64,000 nt of DNA, from the NCBI GenBank assembly GCA_041395105.1, contig JAWLBB010000010.1, positions 1 through 64,000 of the forward strand. The letters are read 5' to 3'. The position numbers and the translations under genes are program-made. This DNA comes from Opitutaceae bacterium. Its GTDB lineage: Bacteria; Verrucomicrobiota; Verrucomicrobiia; Opitutales; Opitutaceae. Shown one piece after another: positions 9,581 to 18,795 of this stretch. The notes below the pieces were generated by a model. The model was not told where the DNA came from. It searched no databases and worked only from the letters and a program-made list of their open reading frames with translations. Each line of letters starts with the position of its first letter. The first letter of the stretch is position 1.

Positions 9581-12016
9581 TCACTCCAGCAGCCCCGTTT
9601 CACGGATTCGGCGCCCACGCTTGTCGAGAGGAATCCGCAAGCTGAGAATCTGCCAGGGCGACACCCGCCCTTCCCAGGTCAGCCTGCCGGCGAAACCCGC
9701 TTTCACCCGGGCTTCCGTGCGGCGCCCGCGCGTTTCCTGAATCCGGAGAATCAGATCCCGTCCGTCCTCCGCGGGCTTGATCGCGTAAATGGCAACCGAA
9801 GCGGGATGAACCTCCAGGAGCGAGGCCTCGGCGGGAAGGGCGCCCTGGTGACCATGATCGACCACCCGTTCGGCGGGACAGTCGGCTTCCCAAGCCAGGC
9901 GGTGAAGATTCAGGCTTTGTATCGATGTTCCCGCGACAAGCGTCATCCGGTATTCCATCCTCCCGGTATCCAGACAGGGATTCTCGATCGGATCCGCAAC
10001 CTCCCTTGGATGATGATGCGCATAGAAGCTGGACCGGGCCAGGGTGACCCCGATGACGCCCTTCCGGCAGCAATAACTGATTGGCCGATCGGCCACCAGC
10101 CCCAGACTGCGGGCCCTCCCGCCCACACGTCCGCCTATGGCGAGCCATTCGTGCGCAGGCTTCTCCCCGCCATCGGCCTCACGGGAAACCTGCCCTCCCG
10201 GTTCGCTGGCCAGGGTCTGGGAAGCATCCCGGAAACAGGTCGGTATCACCAGCCGGAGAAGCTGGCGCGGCTCCTGCCAGTTCATTACAATCCTCAGGTC
10301 AACCTCCCGTCGGGCTCGCCGGAGCGTGAAATAGAGGACGATCGACGAATCCCGCCAACGGGCCTCTTGCCGAGTGATCCGGACCAGGGGGCCCGCCTCC
10401 ATGATCTTTGTTTCAATCAGCTCTGCTTCACCCAGAGCTTCGTCATATCCGGTCAGATTGTGCCCCCAGGTGTCACCACTGTCTTTCAGTATCTCCAGAC
10501 GCATGGATCGGGAAAGGAGATTCCCCTCGCCCTTCAGACCGAGGCGGCTGAGACCGGGGTGGCGCCTGCTGATGCGGACATGGGAAAAGTCAGACTTTGG
10601 CAGTCGCGGCGCCGTGCCCTCGCCAAGCGAAAAGGCCCGGTAGCCGAATGCCGGAAGGTTCGCGATCACCTGAAGTTTTCTCCATTCCATTCCCATGGGT
10701 CCGAAGCAGGTTTCCGCTGCAGTCCACTGGATGGCAACCTTCCGGCCTATTGCATCCCGCAAATGTGTGATGGGCGCCTCGCCGGTGGGGACAACGAAGG
10801 TGTCGAAGGCGACGCTGGCCTGCCGTTTCCAGGGCAGCGGGTTGAAGAGCGTCAATACACCCTTTTCCGCCCAGCTGGTATCGACGTTGCGCGCCAGGCG
10901 GTGTAGGGCATGATCAAGTGAGGAATCCGCCATATGGGCGGCGTGCCCGAACTCATCGCTGATGCCCGTATCGGCAGATGCGACGCAGGTTCCGCCGAGG
11001 ATATCGTGGAATTGATTGAAAAGAAGACTGCGCCACGCCGGCAGCAGTGATCTCTCGAGATCCGGCTGCGATTTCAGGCCCGTCATGCGCACCATGGACC
11101 GGGCAAACTCCGCTTTCAGCAAGCTTCGTTCCGTACGCCGACTCGCCCGCTTGATGATGCCGTGAGCGGCATAACAGCCGATGTTGACGTACTGCAGCCC
11201 CTGCCGCAGCACCGGGATGGAGGCAATGGCTTCAGCCCGCCGTACCTCCGAGAAATATTCGCCCAAGGTGGAGAAGCGGATTTCAGGAAGCGAGGGATCC
11301 TCCTGCAGTTCCCTGATCCGGTCGATGAGCCGGCGGGTTGGGCCGCCCCCGTGATTCCCCACGCCAAGGAAGAAGGGGGCGTGGTCGATTCCGGAAGGGA
11401 AACTGGTCCCGGCTTCATGGCGCAGTTGCCTCTCGAGGTCGTCAGCAGTCGCGGCGGGACTCTGGCCATAGCTGCGCGGAATGCGCCAGCAGAGCACGCG
11501 CGAACCATCCGGAGATTCCCACCAAAACAGGTTCGGGTAAGGTAATCCGGCGGTATTCCGAAACGGCCTCATGCAAACATAAGCATCCATGCCGGAAAGG
11601 ACGAGCAACTGGGGCAGGTTGCCGGAGTGTCCGAATGTATCCACGTTGTATCCGATTCTAACGTCCACCCCGAAAGCGTCCTGGAACCAGCGTTTTCCGT
11701 AGAGCGATTGCCGGACAAAGCTCTCACCGAGGGGCAGATTGCAGTCGGGCTGAACTTCCCAGCCGTTGACGACTTCCCAGCGACCGGCCTTGACCAGATT
11801 CTGGATGGCCCTGAAAAGCCCGGGATCAGCCTCCTCGATCCAGCGATAAACAGCGGCTGAAGATCTTGTGAATCTCATGTCCGGCTCGTTCTCGAGAAAC
11901 TTCACGGCACTGCCGATGGTGGTCAGGGCCTCCGAGTAACCATCCCTGCGATGCCATATCCAGACGGGATCCAGATGAGCCTGGCAGATGAGGTGAACAG
12001 TTCTCCTTTGTTTCAT
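9581..12016 (-). CDS. Alpha-mannosidase, GH38
   Basis: About 811 residues from ATG 12016 (MKQRRTVHLICQAHLDPVW). Longer in-frame starts exist to 12130, but they lack conservation-like sequence. Zinc ligands match the GH38 pattern: H14 and D16 in AHLDPVW and D126 in YNVDTFGHSGNLPQ, where that Asp is the family's catalytic nucleophile. The middle domain has HDILGGTC, and the C-terminal beta-sandwich extends to the end (LILRIQETRGRR...). GH38 enzymes remove alpha-linked mannose, often from N-glycans. It is the first gene of a two-gene unit with the sulfatase at 8255 and diverges from the sulfatase at 12148. No export signal is seen, so it probably acts inside the cell. Confidence 0.93.
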   Translation of the reverse strand: MKQRRTVHLICQAHLDPVWIWHRRDGYSEALTTIGSAVKFLENEPDMRFTRSSAAVYRWIEEADPGLFRAIQNLVKAGRWEVVNGWEVQPDCNLPLGESFVRQSLYGKRWFQDAFGVDVRIGYNVDTFGHSGNLPQLLVLSGMDAYVCMRPFRNTAGLPYPNLFWWESPDGSRVLCWRIPRSYGQSPAATADDLERQLRHEAGTSFPSGIDHAPFFLGVGNHGGGPTRRLIDRIRELQEDPSLPEIRFSTLGEYFSEVRRAEAIASIPVLRQGLQYVNIGCYAAHGIIKRASRRTERSLLKAEFARSMVRMTGLKSQPDLERSLLPAWRSLLFNQFHDILGGTCVASADTGISDEFGHAAHMADSSLDHALHRLARNVDTSWAEKGVLTLFNPLPWKRQASVAFDTFVVPTGEAPITHLRDAIGRKVAIQWTAAETCFGPMGMEWRKLQVIANLPAFGYRAFSLGEGTAPRLPKSDFSHVRISRRHPGLSRLGLKGEGNLLSRSMRLEILKDSGDTWGHNLTGYDEALGEAELIETKIMEAGPLVRITRQEARWRDSSIVLYFTLRRARREVDLRIVMNWQEPRQLLRLVIPTCFRDASQTLASEPGGQVSREADGGEKPAHEWLAIGGRVGGRARSLGLVADRPISYCCRKGVIGVTLARSSFYAHHHPREVADPIENPCLDTGRMEYRMTLVAGTSIQSLNLHRLAWEADCPAERVVDHGHQGALPAEASLLEVHPASVAIYAIKPAEDGRDLILRIQETRGRRTEARVKAGFAGRLTWEGRVSPWQILSLRIPLDKRGRRIRETGLLE

Positions 12017-12122
12017 CTGGGTGGAAACCCTGGGATTGAGCGAAGGCATCCGCAGCCTTGGACATTTCACGATTGTCAATAGCCAGCCGGGTTCAAAGAA
12101 TGCAATCGATAATTGCGAGACC

Positions 12123-12139
12123 TGTTTCAATTTGTCTCA
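12123..12139 (+). promoter_or_regulatory. Candidate operator between GH38 and sulfatase genes
   Basis: TGTTTCAATTTGTCTCA contains two overlapping near-matches to the TTTGTTTCA core (TGTTTCA and TTTGTCTCA). It lies in the divergent region between the GH38 gene and the sulfatase at 12148. Exact copies of the core also cover both start regions (12007-12015 plus strand, 12148-12156 minus strand). Those two arise partly from the Met-Lys-Gln start codons, so they count as weaker evidence. Confidence 0.38.
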
Positions 12140-12147
12140 AGATTATA

Positions 12148-13608
12148 ATGAAACAAAAACCCAATATCCTGTTTATCCTGACCGATCAGCAGGCAACCCA
12201 CACCTTGGGTTGTTACGGGGCTCCCGTGGCCCGCTCCCCCCATATCGACCGCGTGGCTGCAGACGGCGTCCGATTCGACCGGGCCTATACCCCCTGCGCG
12301 CTTTGCACGCCGGCGCGGGCCAGCCTCCTGACCGGACTCTACCCGCACAACCACGGAGCGCTCTTCAATACGGGTGCCTACTCACGCTTCAGCGAAGAGC
12401 AAACCGGACAGGGACTGGCCACCTACCCGCCCCTTCTGAGGCGAGGCGGCTACCACACCGCCTACACAGGCAAATGGCACGCCGGCATCACCCGCACGGC
12501 CGCGGACCTGGGGCTGGAAGGATTCAGCCTGCCCGACTACGGGGCCATCCGCATGGATCCGGGCTACCTTGGCCATCTGGAGCGCATTGGACAGACAGCC
12601 CCCCGGCGCCATATTGAGTTTGTCGCCGAAGGCGGTCAGCCGGAAGCAAGCGGCGGCAATACCAGTGGCTGGATAAGCGGAACCGTGGAATCCTCCCCCT
12701 GTCACTACATCACGGATCTGACCATTGAACACCTCGAGAACCGAACTTCCGAAGGTGAACCTTGGTTCATGGCCGTTAATTTCTGGGAACCCCATGCCCC
12801 TTATCTTCCGACCGAAGACTACAGGGACCTTTACGATCCGGCGGCGATTCGTGAATGGGCGAGTTTCCGCGACAATCTTGATGGACGTCCCGCGCTGCAC
12901 CGGATGCTGCGTGAGGACATATTCCCGGCTGCGGCGAGTGCCTCCTGGGTAGAGTGGTCCCGAGTCATCAGTCGGTACTACGCCCAGGCGGCGATGGTGG
13001 ATTTCCAGGTCGGTCGCCTCATGGATTGGCTACGGACAAAAGGACTCTACGATGACTGCCTGATCGTCTTCAGTTCCGATCACGGAGAATCCATCGGTGT
13101 TCATGGCGGGGCCTTCGACAAGGGCGGCATGGCCTACGAGGAAATCTATCGGATTCCACTGATCGTGAAGCTTCCGGGCGGCCGGCATTCCGGTGAATCC
13201 CGGCAGTCTCTGGTCAGTCTCTTTGACCTGGCCCCAACCTTCTGCGACTGCGCAGGCAATTCCCTCGACGGCATTGATGCCCGGAGTCTCTGGCCCGTGC
13301 TGGATCACGGGGATTGTGAGGGCCGTTCCTTTCTCCTCTCGGAGGACCATGGGCACCGGGTTCCGTTCGGACAGCGGATCCTTTGGGGGGACCGCTACAA
13401 ATACGTATGGAACCTGTCCGACACAGACGAATTGCATGATCTGGCGGAAGATCCGGCGGAACTGCACAACCGCATCGCCGATCCCGGCCTCGACGACATC
13501 CGGGAGGAATTCCGCGCCGAGTTGCTGAGACAGATCACCACCAATCACGATCGCTTGGGTCCGCAAGTCACGCAAATGCTGAAGAAGGAACGATTCCGGG
13601 TGTCGTGA
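12148..13608 (+). CDS. Sulfatase, formylglycine-dependent (Cys type)
   Basis: A 486-residue sulfatase beginning MKQKPNILFILTDQQ, with the start chosen because the fold begins immediately. The formylglycine site is C53-T-P-A-R followed by ASLLTGLYPHNHG. VFSSDHGESIGVHGGAFDKG is the second metal motif, and HDLAEDPAELHNRIADP lies near the C-terminus. The stop codon overlaps the GTG start of the next sulfatase by 4 bp, indicating translational coupling. No signal peptide is seen. The sequence TATAAT at 12144-12149 overlaps the start codon and is unlikely to be the -10. Confidence 0.95.
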   Translation: MKQKPNILFILTDQQATHTLGCYGAPVARSPHIDRVAADGVRFDRAYTPCALCTPARASLLTGLYPHNHGALFNTGAYSRFSEEQTGQGLATYPPLLRRGGYHTAYTGKWHAGITRTAADLGLEGFSLPDYGAIRMDPGYLGHLERIGQTAPRRHIEFVAEGGQPEASGGNTSGWISGTVESSPCHYITDLTIEHLENRTSEGEPWFMAVNFWEPHAPYLPTEDYRDLYDPAAIREWASFRDNLDGRPALHRMLREDIFPAAASASWVEWSRVISRYYAQAAMVDFQVGRLMDWLRTKGLYDDCLIVFSSDHGESIGVHGGAFDKGGMAYEEIYRIPLIVKLPGGRHSGESRQSLVSLFDLAPTFCDCAGNSLDGIDARSLWPVLDHGDCEGRSFLLSEDHGHRVPFGQRILWGDRYKYVWNLSDTDELHDLAEDPAELHNRIADPGLDDIREEFRAELLRQITTNHDRLGPQVTQMLKKERFRVS

Positions 13609-14984
13609 AGAGCTCACAACCGAATTTTCTGTTTTTCTTCCCCGACCAGTGGCGCTGGGACTGGCTCGGTGCCATTGGACGGGTCCCGGTCAGGACGCCC
13701 TGCCTGGACCGTCTGGCCGGCCAGGGCATCCTGTTCCGAGAAATGCGGGTCAACTGCCCCCTCAGTGGACCCAGCCGGGCAGGCCTGGCGACGGGGCTGC
13801 GGTTCCACCACGCCGGGGTCAAGAACAACAACGACGAGCTTGACCCGGCCCGTCCCAACTTCATCAGGGAACTCGCCCGGGCCGGCTATCAGGTAATGAC
13901 CTCGGGGAAGAGCGACCTTCACACCGCTAGTGAGAATTTCACCACTTCCGGATGGCATCCTCATCTCGACAAGCTTGGCTTCACTTCCGGTGTTGATTAC
14001 GCGGGCAAGTGGCGGGGGGTCAACCTCATGCAGAGTGGACGGCCCGATGCCTACGGGGCCTTCCTTGAAATGGAGGGACTCGCGGAGCCTTACCTTGAAG
14101 ACATGCGGCAAAGGGATCGCCAGCGTCGCGATCGCAAAACCGGCCGGCTTTCAACAGCCCCATCGCCCCTGCCGGAAACGGCCACGACGGATGCCTTCTG
14201 CGGTCGCGAAAGCCTGCGCCTCCTGCAGGATGCGGCAGACGACAAACCGTGGTTCATGTGGATCAACTTTCCCGGCCCGCACGAGCCATTCGATCCGCCC
14301 CAATCCTATCAGGAGAGTTTCCTGGAAACGCGATTCCCTGCGCCGATTGACCCTGCCAAGGGAACTGAGGAAGACGACCAGGGAGTCAGGAGGAACTACG
14401 CAGCCATGATTGGGCATATCGACCGCTGGATCGGCGAATTGATCGGGTGCGTTGAGGCACGGGGCGACCTGGACAATACCTACCTGATTTTCGCATCCGA
14501 CCACGGAGAAATGCTGGGCGACCATGGGAAATGGTACAAACAGCTGCCTTATGAGGCATCCATCCATGTCCCCTTGATCATCGCGGGGCCCGGCATACCG
14601 GCCGGAAGACAATGCGATGCCCTTGCCGAACTGATCGACCTCAATCCGACCTTCCTCGAGCTGGCCGGACTTGGACCGCTCCCGGGTTCCGACGGACGTT
14701 CCCTTGCGCCCCTGTTGCTCAATCCCGACGCAGGCCACCGCGCAACGACGATCTCCGCTCTCAATTCCTGGCGGACAATCTTTGATGGACGCCACAAGTT
14801 GACGGAATGGATGGATGGTTCGATCAGCCTTTGGGACTGCTTCAGGGATCCGGATGAACTGGAAAACCTCGTCCACCAACCTGAGTATGCGGACATTTCA
14901 GCCGCCCTGCTGATCGAACTTCGCCGGGAAAGCCCGTGGTTTCCGGGCGAACACGGATACAGGCCCGGTCGAGGCGATCCCTGA
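13605..14984 (+). CDS. Sulfatase with Ser at the active-site position
   Basis: 459 residues from a GTG start overlapping the previous stop. It opens QPNFLFFFPDQWRWDWLG. Where the other sulfatases here have Cys, this one reads S54-G-P-S-R followed by AGLATGLRFHHAG (codon AGT at 13764). That fits the Ser type ([CS]-x-P-x-R), which known members mature through a radical-SAM anSME. The remaining motifs are intact: FASDHGEMLGDHGKWYKQ for metal binding and the terminal DPDELENLVHQP block. It is coupled to the sulfatase at 12148, so both may act on the same glycan. Whether it is active depends on an anSME elsewhere in the genome. Confidence 0.93.
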   Translation: MKSSQPNFLFFFPDQWRWDWLGAIGRVPVRTPCLDRLAGQGILFREMRVNCPLSGPSRAGLATGLRFHHAGVKNNNDELDPARPNFIRELARAGYQVMTSGKSDLHTASENFTTSGWHPHLDKLGFTSGVDYAGKWRGVNLMQSGRPDAYGAFLEMEGLAEPYLEDMRQRDRQRRDRKTGRLSTAPSPLPETATTDAFCGRESLRLLQDAADDKPWFMWINFPGPHEPFDPPQSYQESFLETRFPAPIDPAKGTEEDDQGVRRNYAAMIGHIDRWIGELIGCVEARGDLDNTYLIFASDHGEMLGDHGKWYKQLPYEASIHVPLIIAGPGIPAGRQCDALAELIDLNPTFLELAGLGPLPGSDGRSLAPLLLNPDAGHRATTISALNSWRTIFDGRHKLTEWMDGSISLWDCFRDPDELENLVHQPEYADISAALLIELRRESPWFPGEHGYRPGRGDP

Positions 14985-15049
14985 CATCGGCCCTGCTGCG
15001 CGTCTCGCCGCCTCATCACTCTTGAGACTGCTCAGCCTGATCTGCGCGT

Positions 15050-16513
15050 CTATTCGAGTTCCCTGGGATGGCGCCGTTTCAGTTCCGGTACCGCGTATCC
15101 ACGCCCGGTGGCCTCAAGGCGCTCGATGTAAGCCCTCAACTGTCCCCGTGCATGGAATGGCCCGCCTTCCCGTATGACTGTCCAGAGAGGATCCACATCA
15201 CTGCCGGATTTTTCCATCAGCGCGTCGTGCCAATCGCTCAGGTAACGAAGCGCCAGGTTGCAGAGCTCGGGATGCTGTTTCGCCAGATCATGCTGCTCAT
15301 GTGGATCCTTCTCCAGATCAAAAAGCATCTCCCGCGGGAACAGGCGGAATCCATCGTGATAGGTGCGTATATAGATATGGTCCCCGAAGCGGACCGCCCG
15401 CTGGCAGACGTGCGCGCATTGGCTGAGGACAAGGAACTCCCTCCCCCTGTTCTCCGCGTGCTGCAGGCTGGCCAGGAAACTTGATCCATCCCAGGAGGCC
15501 GGTGCATCGAACCGGAGCCATTCGGCCAGGGTCGGCGCCAGATCAATCTGATAGTGCAGACCGTCATCCGTACCGCCTCTGACCACGTCCGGCCCTTTCA
15601 CGATCATGGGGACCCGGCAGGTGATGGCGTCCGCAGTGCCGTGCTCACCATAAATTCCGAGTTCACCCTGGTTCTCCCCGTGATCCGCTGTGATGATGAT
15701 GACGGTATCCTCGTAGACACCCGACTCCTTCAGGCACTGGACAATCCGGCCGACATGGTCGTCCACGTAACGGATCGCCGTGTCGTAGCCGTTGATCCAG
15801 TCCGTCAGGTCATCCAGATTCTTCAGTTCCCCAAGCTCCCGGGGGTAGTGGCAATTGTTGGCATCAGTGAACATCCCGAGCTCACAGGCGCCGTGCGGGG
15901 ACGGATGCCGCCTGTGCTCCGTCAGGATCTCCTCGCTCAGCCAGTCCGCAATCGGCACGTCTTCGAATGGACAGGGATACTCCTTCGGGACGCGGTAGGG
16001 TGTGTGGACATCCCAGTAGTTGACATGCAGGTACCAGTTGTCCCGGGAGGCGTTTTCGGAAAGCCATTTCTCGAGAATTGGCTGGACATCACCGGCCGAT
16101 TCGATCCCGCCCTTGCCGGTATTGTGGATCTCATTGAAGCCTGCGAGAAACTGCCGGGCGGCATGTCGGTGCCCGAAGGGACTGATCTGCGCGGTGTGCA
16201 GACCGGCTGCCTCGTTGAGACGGGTCGCCAGTGCGTCACTCTCGATTCGGTCACGGAATCCGCGCTCGGGACCCTCAATTCGGGGATCTGCGGCCGTTCC
16301 GCCGTGCCCCACTACTCCGGAGTGTATGCCAAACATCCCCGTGTAGAGGGCGGTGCGCGAGGGCAGGCACGGCGCATCGCTGCAATAGTATTGATTGAAT
16401 CGCATTCCCTCCCGGGCAATTGCGTCGATATTCGGGGAAGTCTCGCGATGGTACCCATAGCACCCCAGATGGTCCGGGCGCAAGGCATCAATATCGATAT
16501 AGAGGATTCTCAT
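15050..16513 (-). CDS. Sulfatase, formylglycine-dependent (Cys type)
   Basis: A 487-residue sulfatase of a more divergent type: it begins MRILYIDIDALRPDHLGCYGY instead of PNILxxxTDQQ. The active-site motif is C49-L-P-S-R followed by TALYTGMFG. IITADHGENQGELGIYGEHGTAD is the second metal motif and FDLEKDPHEQHDLA the C-terminal block. It starts 3 bp after the permease gene at 16517, so it is the last gene of the importer operon (binding protein, permease, permease, sulfatase). That placement suggests it desulfates the sugar that the importer brings in. Confidence 0.93.
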   Translation of the reverse strand: MRILYIDIDALRPDHLGCYGYHRETSPNIDAIAREGMRFNQYYCSDAPCLPSRTALYTGMFGIHSGVVGHGGTAADPRIEGPERGFRDRIESDALATRLNEAAGLHTAQISPFGHRHAARQFLAGFNEIHNTGKGGIESAGDVQPILEKWLSENASRDNWYLHVNYWDVHTPYRVPKEYPCPFEDVPIADWLSEEILTEHRRHPSPHGACELGMFTDANNCHYPRELGELKNLDDLTDWINGYDTAIRYVDDHVGRIVQCLKESGVYEDTVIIITADHGENQGELGIYGEHGTADAITCRVPMIVKGPDVVRGGTDDGLHYQIDLAPTLAEWLRFDAPASWDGSSFLASLQHAENRGREFLVLSQCAHVCQRAVRFGDHIYIRTYHDGFRLFPREMLFDLEKDPHEQHDLAKQHPELCNLALRYLSDWHDALMEKSGSDVDPLWTVIREGGPFHARGQLRAYIERLEATGRGYAVPELKRRHPRELE

Positions 16514-16516
16514 TCT

Positions 16517-17329
16517 TCATCCTTTCACTGCACCGGCCTGAATTCCAGCCACAAAATACCGCTGAAGGAAAACGAAGACCAACACCAGAGGCAGGACCGA
16601 CATGGTCACGGCCGCCATCAGCAGATGCGTCAACTGGCCGCTCTGTGTATCAAAAAAAAGCAATCCGATGGGGAGTGTGTATTTCTCCTGCGTCCTGAGC
16701 ATGACAAGGGGCCAGAAGAAATTGTGGTAGTTGCCCATGAAAGTAAATATGGTCAGCGTGATCAGGCCGGGCCGACTCAATGGGAGAATCACTTCCCAGA
16801 AAAGCTGCCAGCTGTTAGCCCCGTCGATGCAGGCGGCCTCATCCAGGGATGTCGGTATCGTCAGCATGAACTGCCGCAAGAGAAAGGTTCCAAAAGCACT
16901 GAAGGCGGCCGGAAGGATCAGCCCGAGGTAGCTGTCGACCAGATTGAGGGCCACCATGATCTGGTAGTTGGGGATGATCATGACGAGCCCCGGCAGCATC
17001 ATGGTCGCCAGGTAAAGAAAGAATATCCTGTCCCTGCCGCGCCACTTCAAACGTGAGAAGCTGAACGCCGCCAGTGCGCTTGTCAGGACCTGCAGAAATG
17101 TCACCCAGCCCGCTATGAACAGGCTGTTCCAGTAGAACCTGGCGAAAGGAATGACCCGGAACACCTCCAGGTAATTGCCCCATTGCGGTTTCGCGGGAAG
17201 CCACGTGTCGAAATCGACCTCGTTCAGGGTCTTCAGGCTGGCCAGAACCATCCAGACGAAGGGCAGCACCATTGCCAGACCCAGCAGCGCCAGCAGCAGG
17301 TGGTAGAGTGCCTGCCTAGTCGTTGACAT
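16517..17329 (-). CDS. Sugar ABC transporter permease, MalG family
   Basis: A 270-residue inner-membrane permease with about six hydrophobic segments, of typical length for the family. The ATPase-docking EAA loop reads DEAACIDGANSWQLFWEVILPLSRPGL. TLPIGLLFF and the terminal LQRYFVAGIQAGAVKG are MalG-like. Its start lies inside the repaired end of the MalF-type gene (14-bp overlap), and it is followed after 3 bp by a sulfatase. The ATPase subunit is not in the window; such importers often share an MsmX-like ATPase encoded elsewhere. It works with the permease at 17316 and the binding protein at 18792. Confidence 0.94.
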   Translation of the reverse strand: MSTTRQALYHLLLALLGLAMVLPFVWMVLASLKTLNEVDFDTWLPAKPQWGNYLEVFRVIPFARFYWNSLFIAGWVTFLQVLTSALAAFSFSRLKWRGRDRIFFLYLATMMLPGLVMIIPNYQIMVALNLVDSYLGLILPAAFSAFGTFLLRQFMLTIPTSLDEAACIDGANSWQLFWEVILPLSRPGLITLTIFTFMGNYHNFFWPLVMLRTQEKYTLPIGLLFFDTQSGQLTHLLMAAVTMSVLPLVLVFVFLQRYFVAGIQAGAVKG

Positions 17330-18795
17330 AACGGTTGCCGAATCTGACGTTGATGACGGTCATCAGTAAAACAAGGGCGAAAAGTGCCCAGGCAACGGCA
17401 CTCGCGAAGCCAAGCCTTCCCGTCTCAAATCCTTCGATATAGATGAAGTAACTCAGGGTTGTCGTGGCCCCCGCCGGCCCCGTGCGTCATGGCACGCGCC
17501 ATCTCGAAACCACCCTGAAGGCCGTGAATGATACTCATCACAAAAATAAAGAACGTAAAGGGTGCCAATTGCGGCCAGGTCACGTGCCAGAAGCGCTGAA
17601 TGGGACTGGCACCGTCGATCTCGGCCGCCTCGTAGAGTTCAACCGGGATATTCTTCAGGCCGGCGAGATAGAGTATCATGTTATTGGAACCGATCGCTGC
17701 CCAGAGCGCCATGATCATGATCGACGGTTTGGCCCAGTGGAAGTCAATGAGCCAGTCCGGGGGATGCAAACCGTCAGCAGCCATGGCTGGAAGATGCAGC
17801 GTAACCCGGGCAAACCCGATCAGGATGAAGGCCAGCACCATCAGGCCGAGTGAAAACATGAGGTTCTCACCCAGTCGGTAGGCGGGGGCGACCCTTCTGC
17901 CAGCCATGCCGTTTCCTTTGCGAAACAACCCCTTTCCGATGACAGCGAAGGAGGTCAGGAGCATGGTCAGGCCGAGGCGATGGGAATCCAGCCAGAAGAC
18001 CGACAGAACAACAGGAAGCAGGATCAGCCCACCGGAAACCACCGTCGTTACCACTCCGGCATCGCGGTCCCGCAGGTTGGCGAAAATCACCCGGATGCGC
18101 CAGCAGACAAGAAGCAGGACAAGCGCACCAAGGAAGACATATCCGGCATCGCCCATCCAGGCAGGAAACGCATTCACCAGAACGGCGAACCATTCAAGAA
18201 GGGGGTGCAGGACCGCGTTGATGGGGCCGGAATGCGGATTGTAGAGTTTCTTCCAGAGGATGAAGGTCGCCACTCCGGCGGTGAAATGGGGCGTGTAGAA
18301 CAAGGTCCGGTGCACCACCGTGCCACTGAGCACACCCATCACCAGGATGCCCGAGACCATGACCGCGAGCAGCATCCAGACCGCCGAGAGCCCGAATCCC
18401 GCCGCGACCAGGATCAGACAAGCCCCGAGCAAAACTGCGCCGGCCAGGAAGAACCCCCTGACCCGCCGATTGACGGGCCGCGGGTCCCTGTTCAGCAGCA
18501 GAGCCGCCATAAGGCTGCCGGCAATGGAGAACGGAATGCCGATCATCAGGAAGAGGGTGTTGCCAAGATACTGCCAGAAGCGCGGCTGCTCGAACAGAGT
18601 CCGGAAATTCTCGAGCCCAACCCACTGCAACGGGTGGTCCTTGAACATGTTGTGCAACTGCACGTTCCAATTCGAGAAGGCCAGAATGAAGCTGGCCACC
18701 AGTGGAACCATGATGAAGACGCAGAACCCGATTATATTCGGCAGGAGAAAGGCGATGCCCGTCAACTCGTTGTGGAACTTTTGATACCACTTCAT
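17316..18795 (-). CDS. Sugar ABC transporter permease, MalF family, enlarged and frameshifted
   Basis: The frame from 18795 encodes a MalF-type permease up to residue 442 (EAA loop at 388-410, YEAAEIDGASPIQRFWHVTWPQL), then runs into stop at 17425. Skipping one base in the five-C run at 17468-17472 restores the family's usual ending (ATTTLSYFIYIEGFETGRLG ... NVRFGNRYVND) and a stop at 17316, giving about 492 residues. The protein is far longer than the roughly 300 usual for MalF-type sugar permeases. Hydrophobic inserts at about residues 108-160 and 205-345 interrupt the normal segments. The start overlaps the end of the binding-protein gene by 4 bp. The frameshift may be an assembly error or a real defect. 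Confidence 0.85.

Noticed and set aside
9143..10906. A 587-codon plus-strand open frame
   Set aside because: It is antisense to the sulfatase at 8255 and the GH38 gene, with no domain features.
12144..12149. TATAAT as a -10 box for the sulfatase at 12148
   Set aside because: It overlaps the start codon, so transcription from it would begin after the start.
15554..17056. A 500-codon plus-strand open frame
   Set aside because: It is antisense to a sulfatase and a permease with intact motifs; its product has no recognisable domain and reflects high GC.
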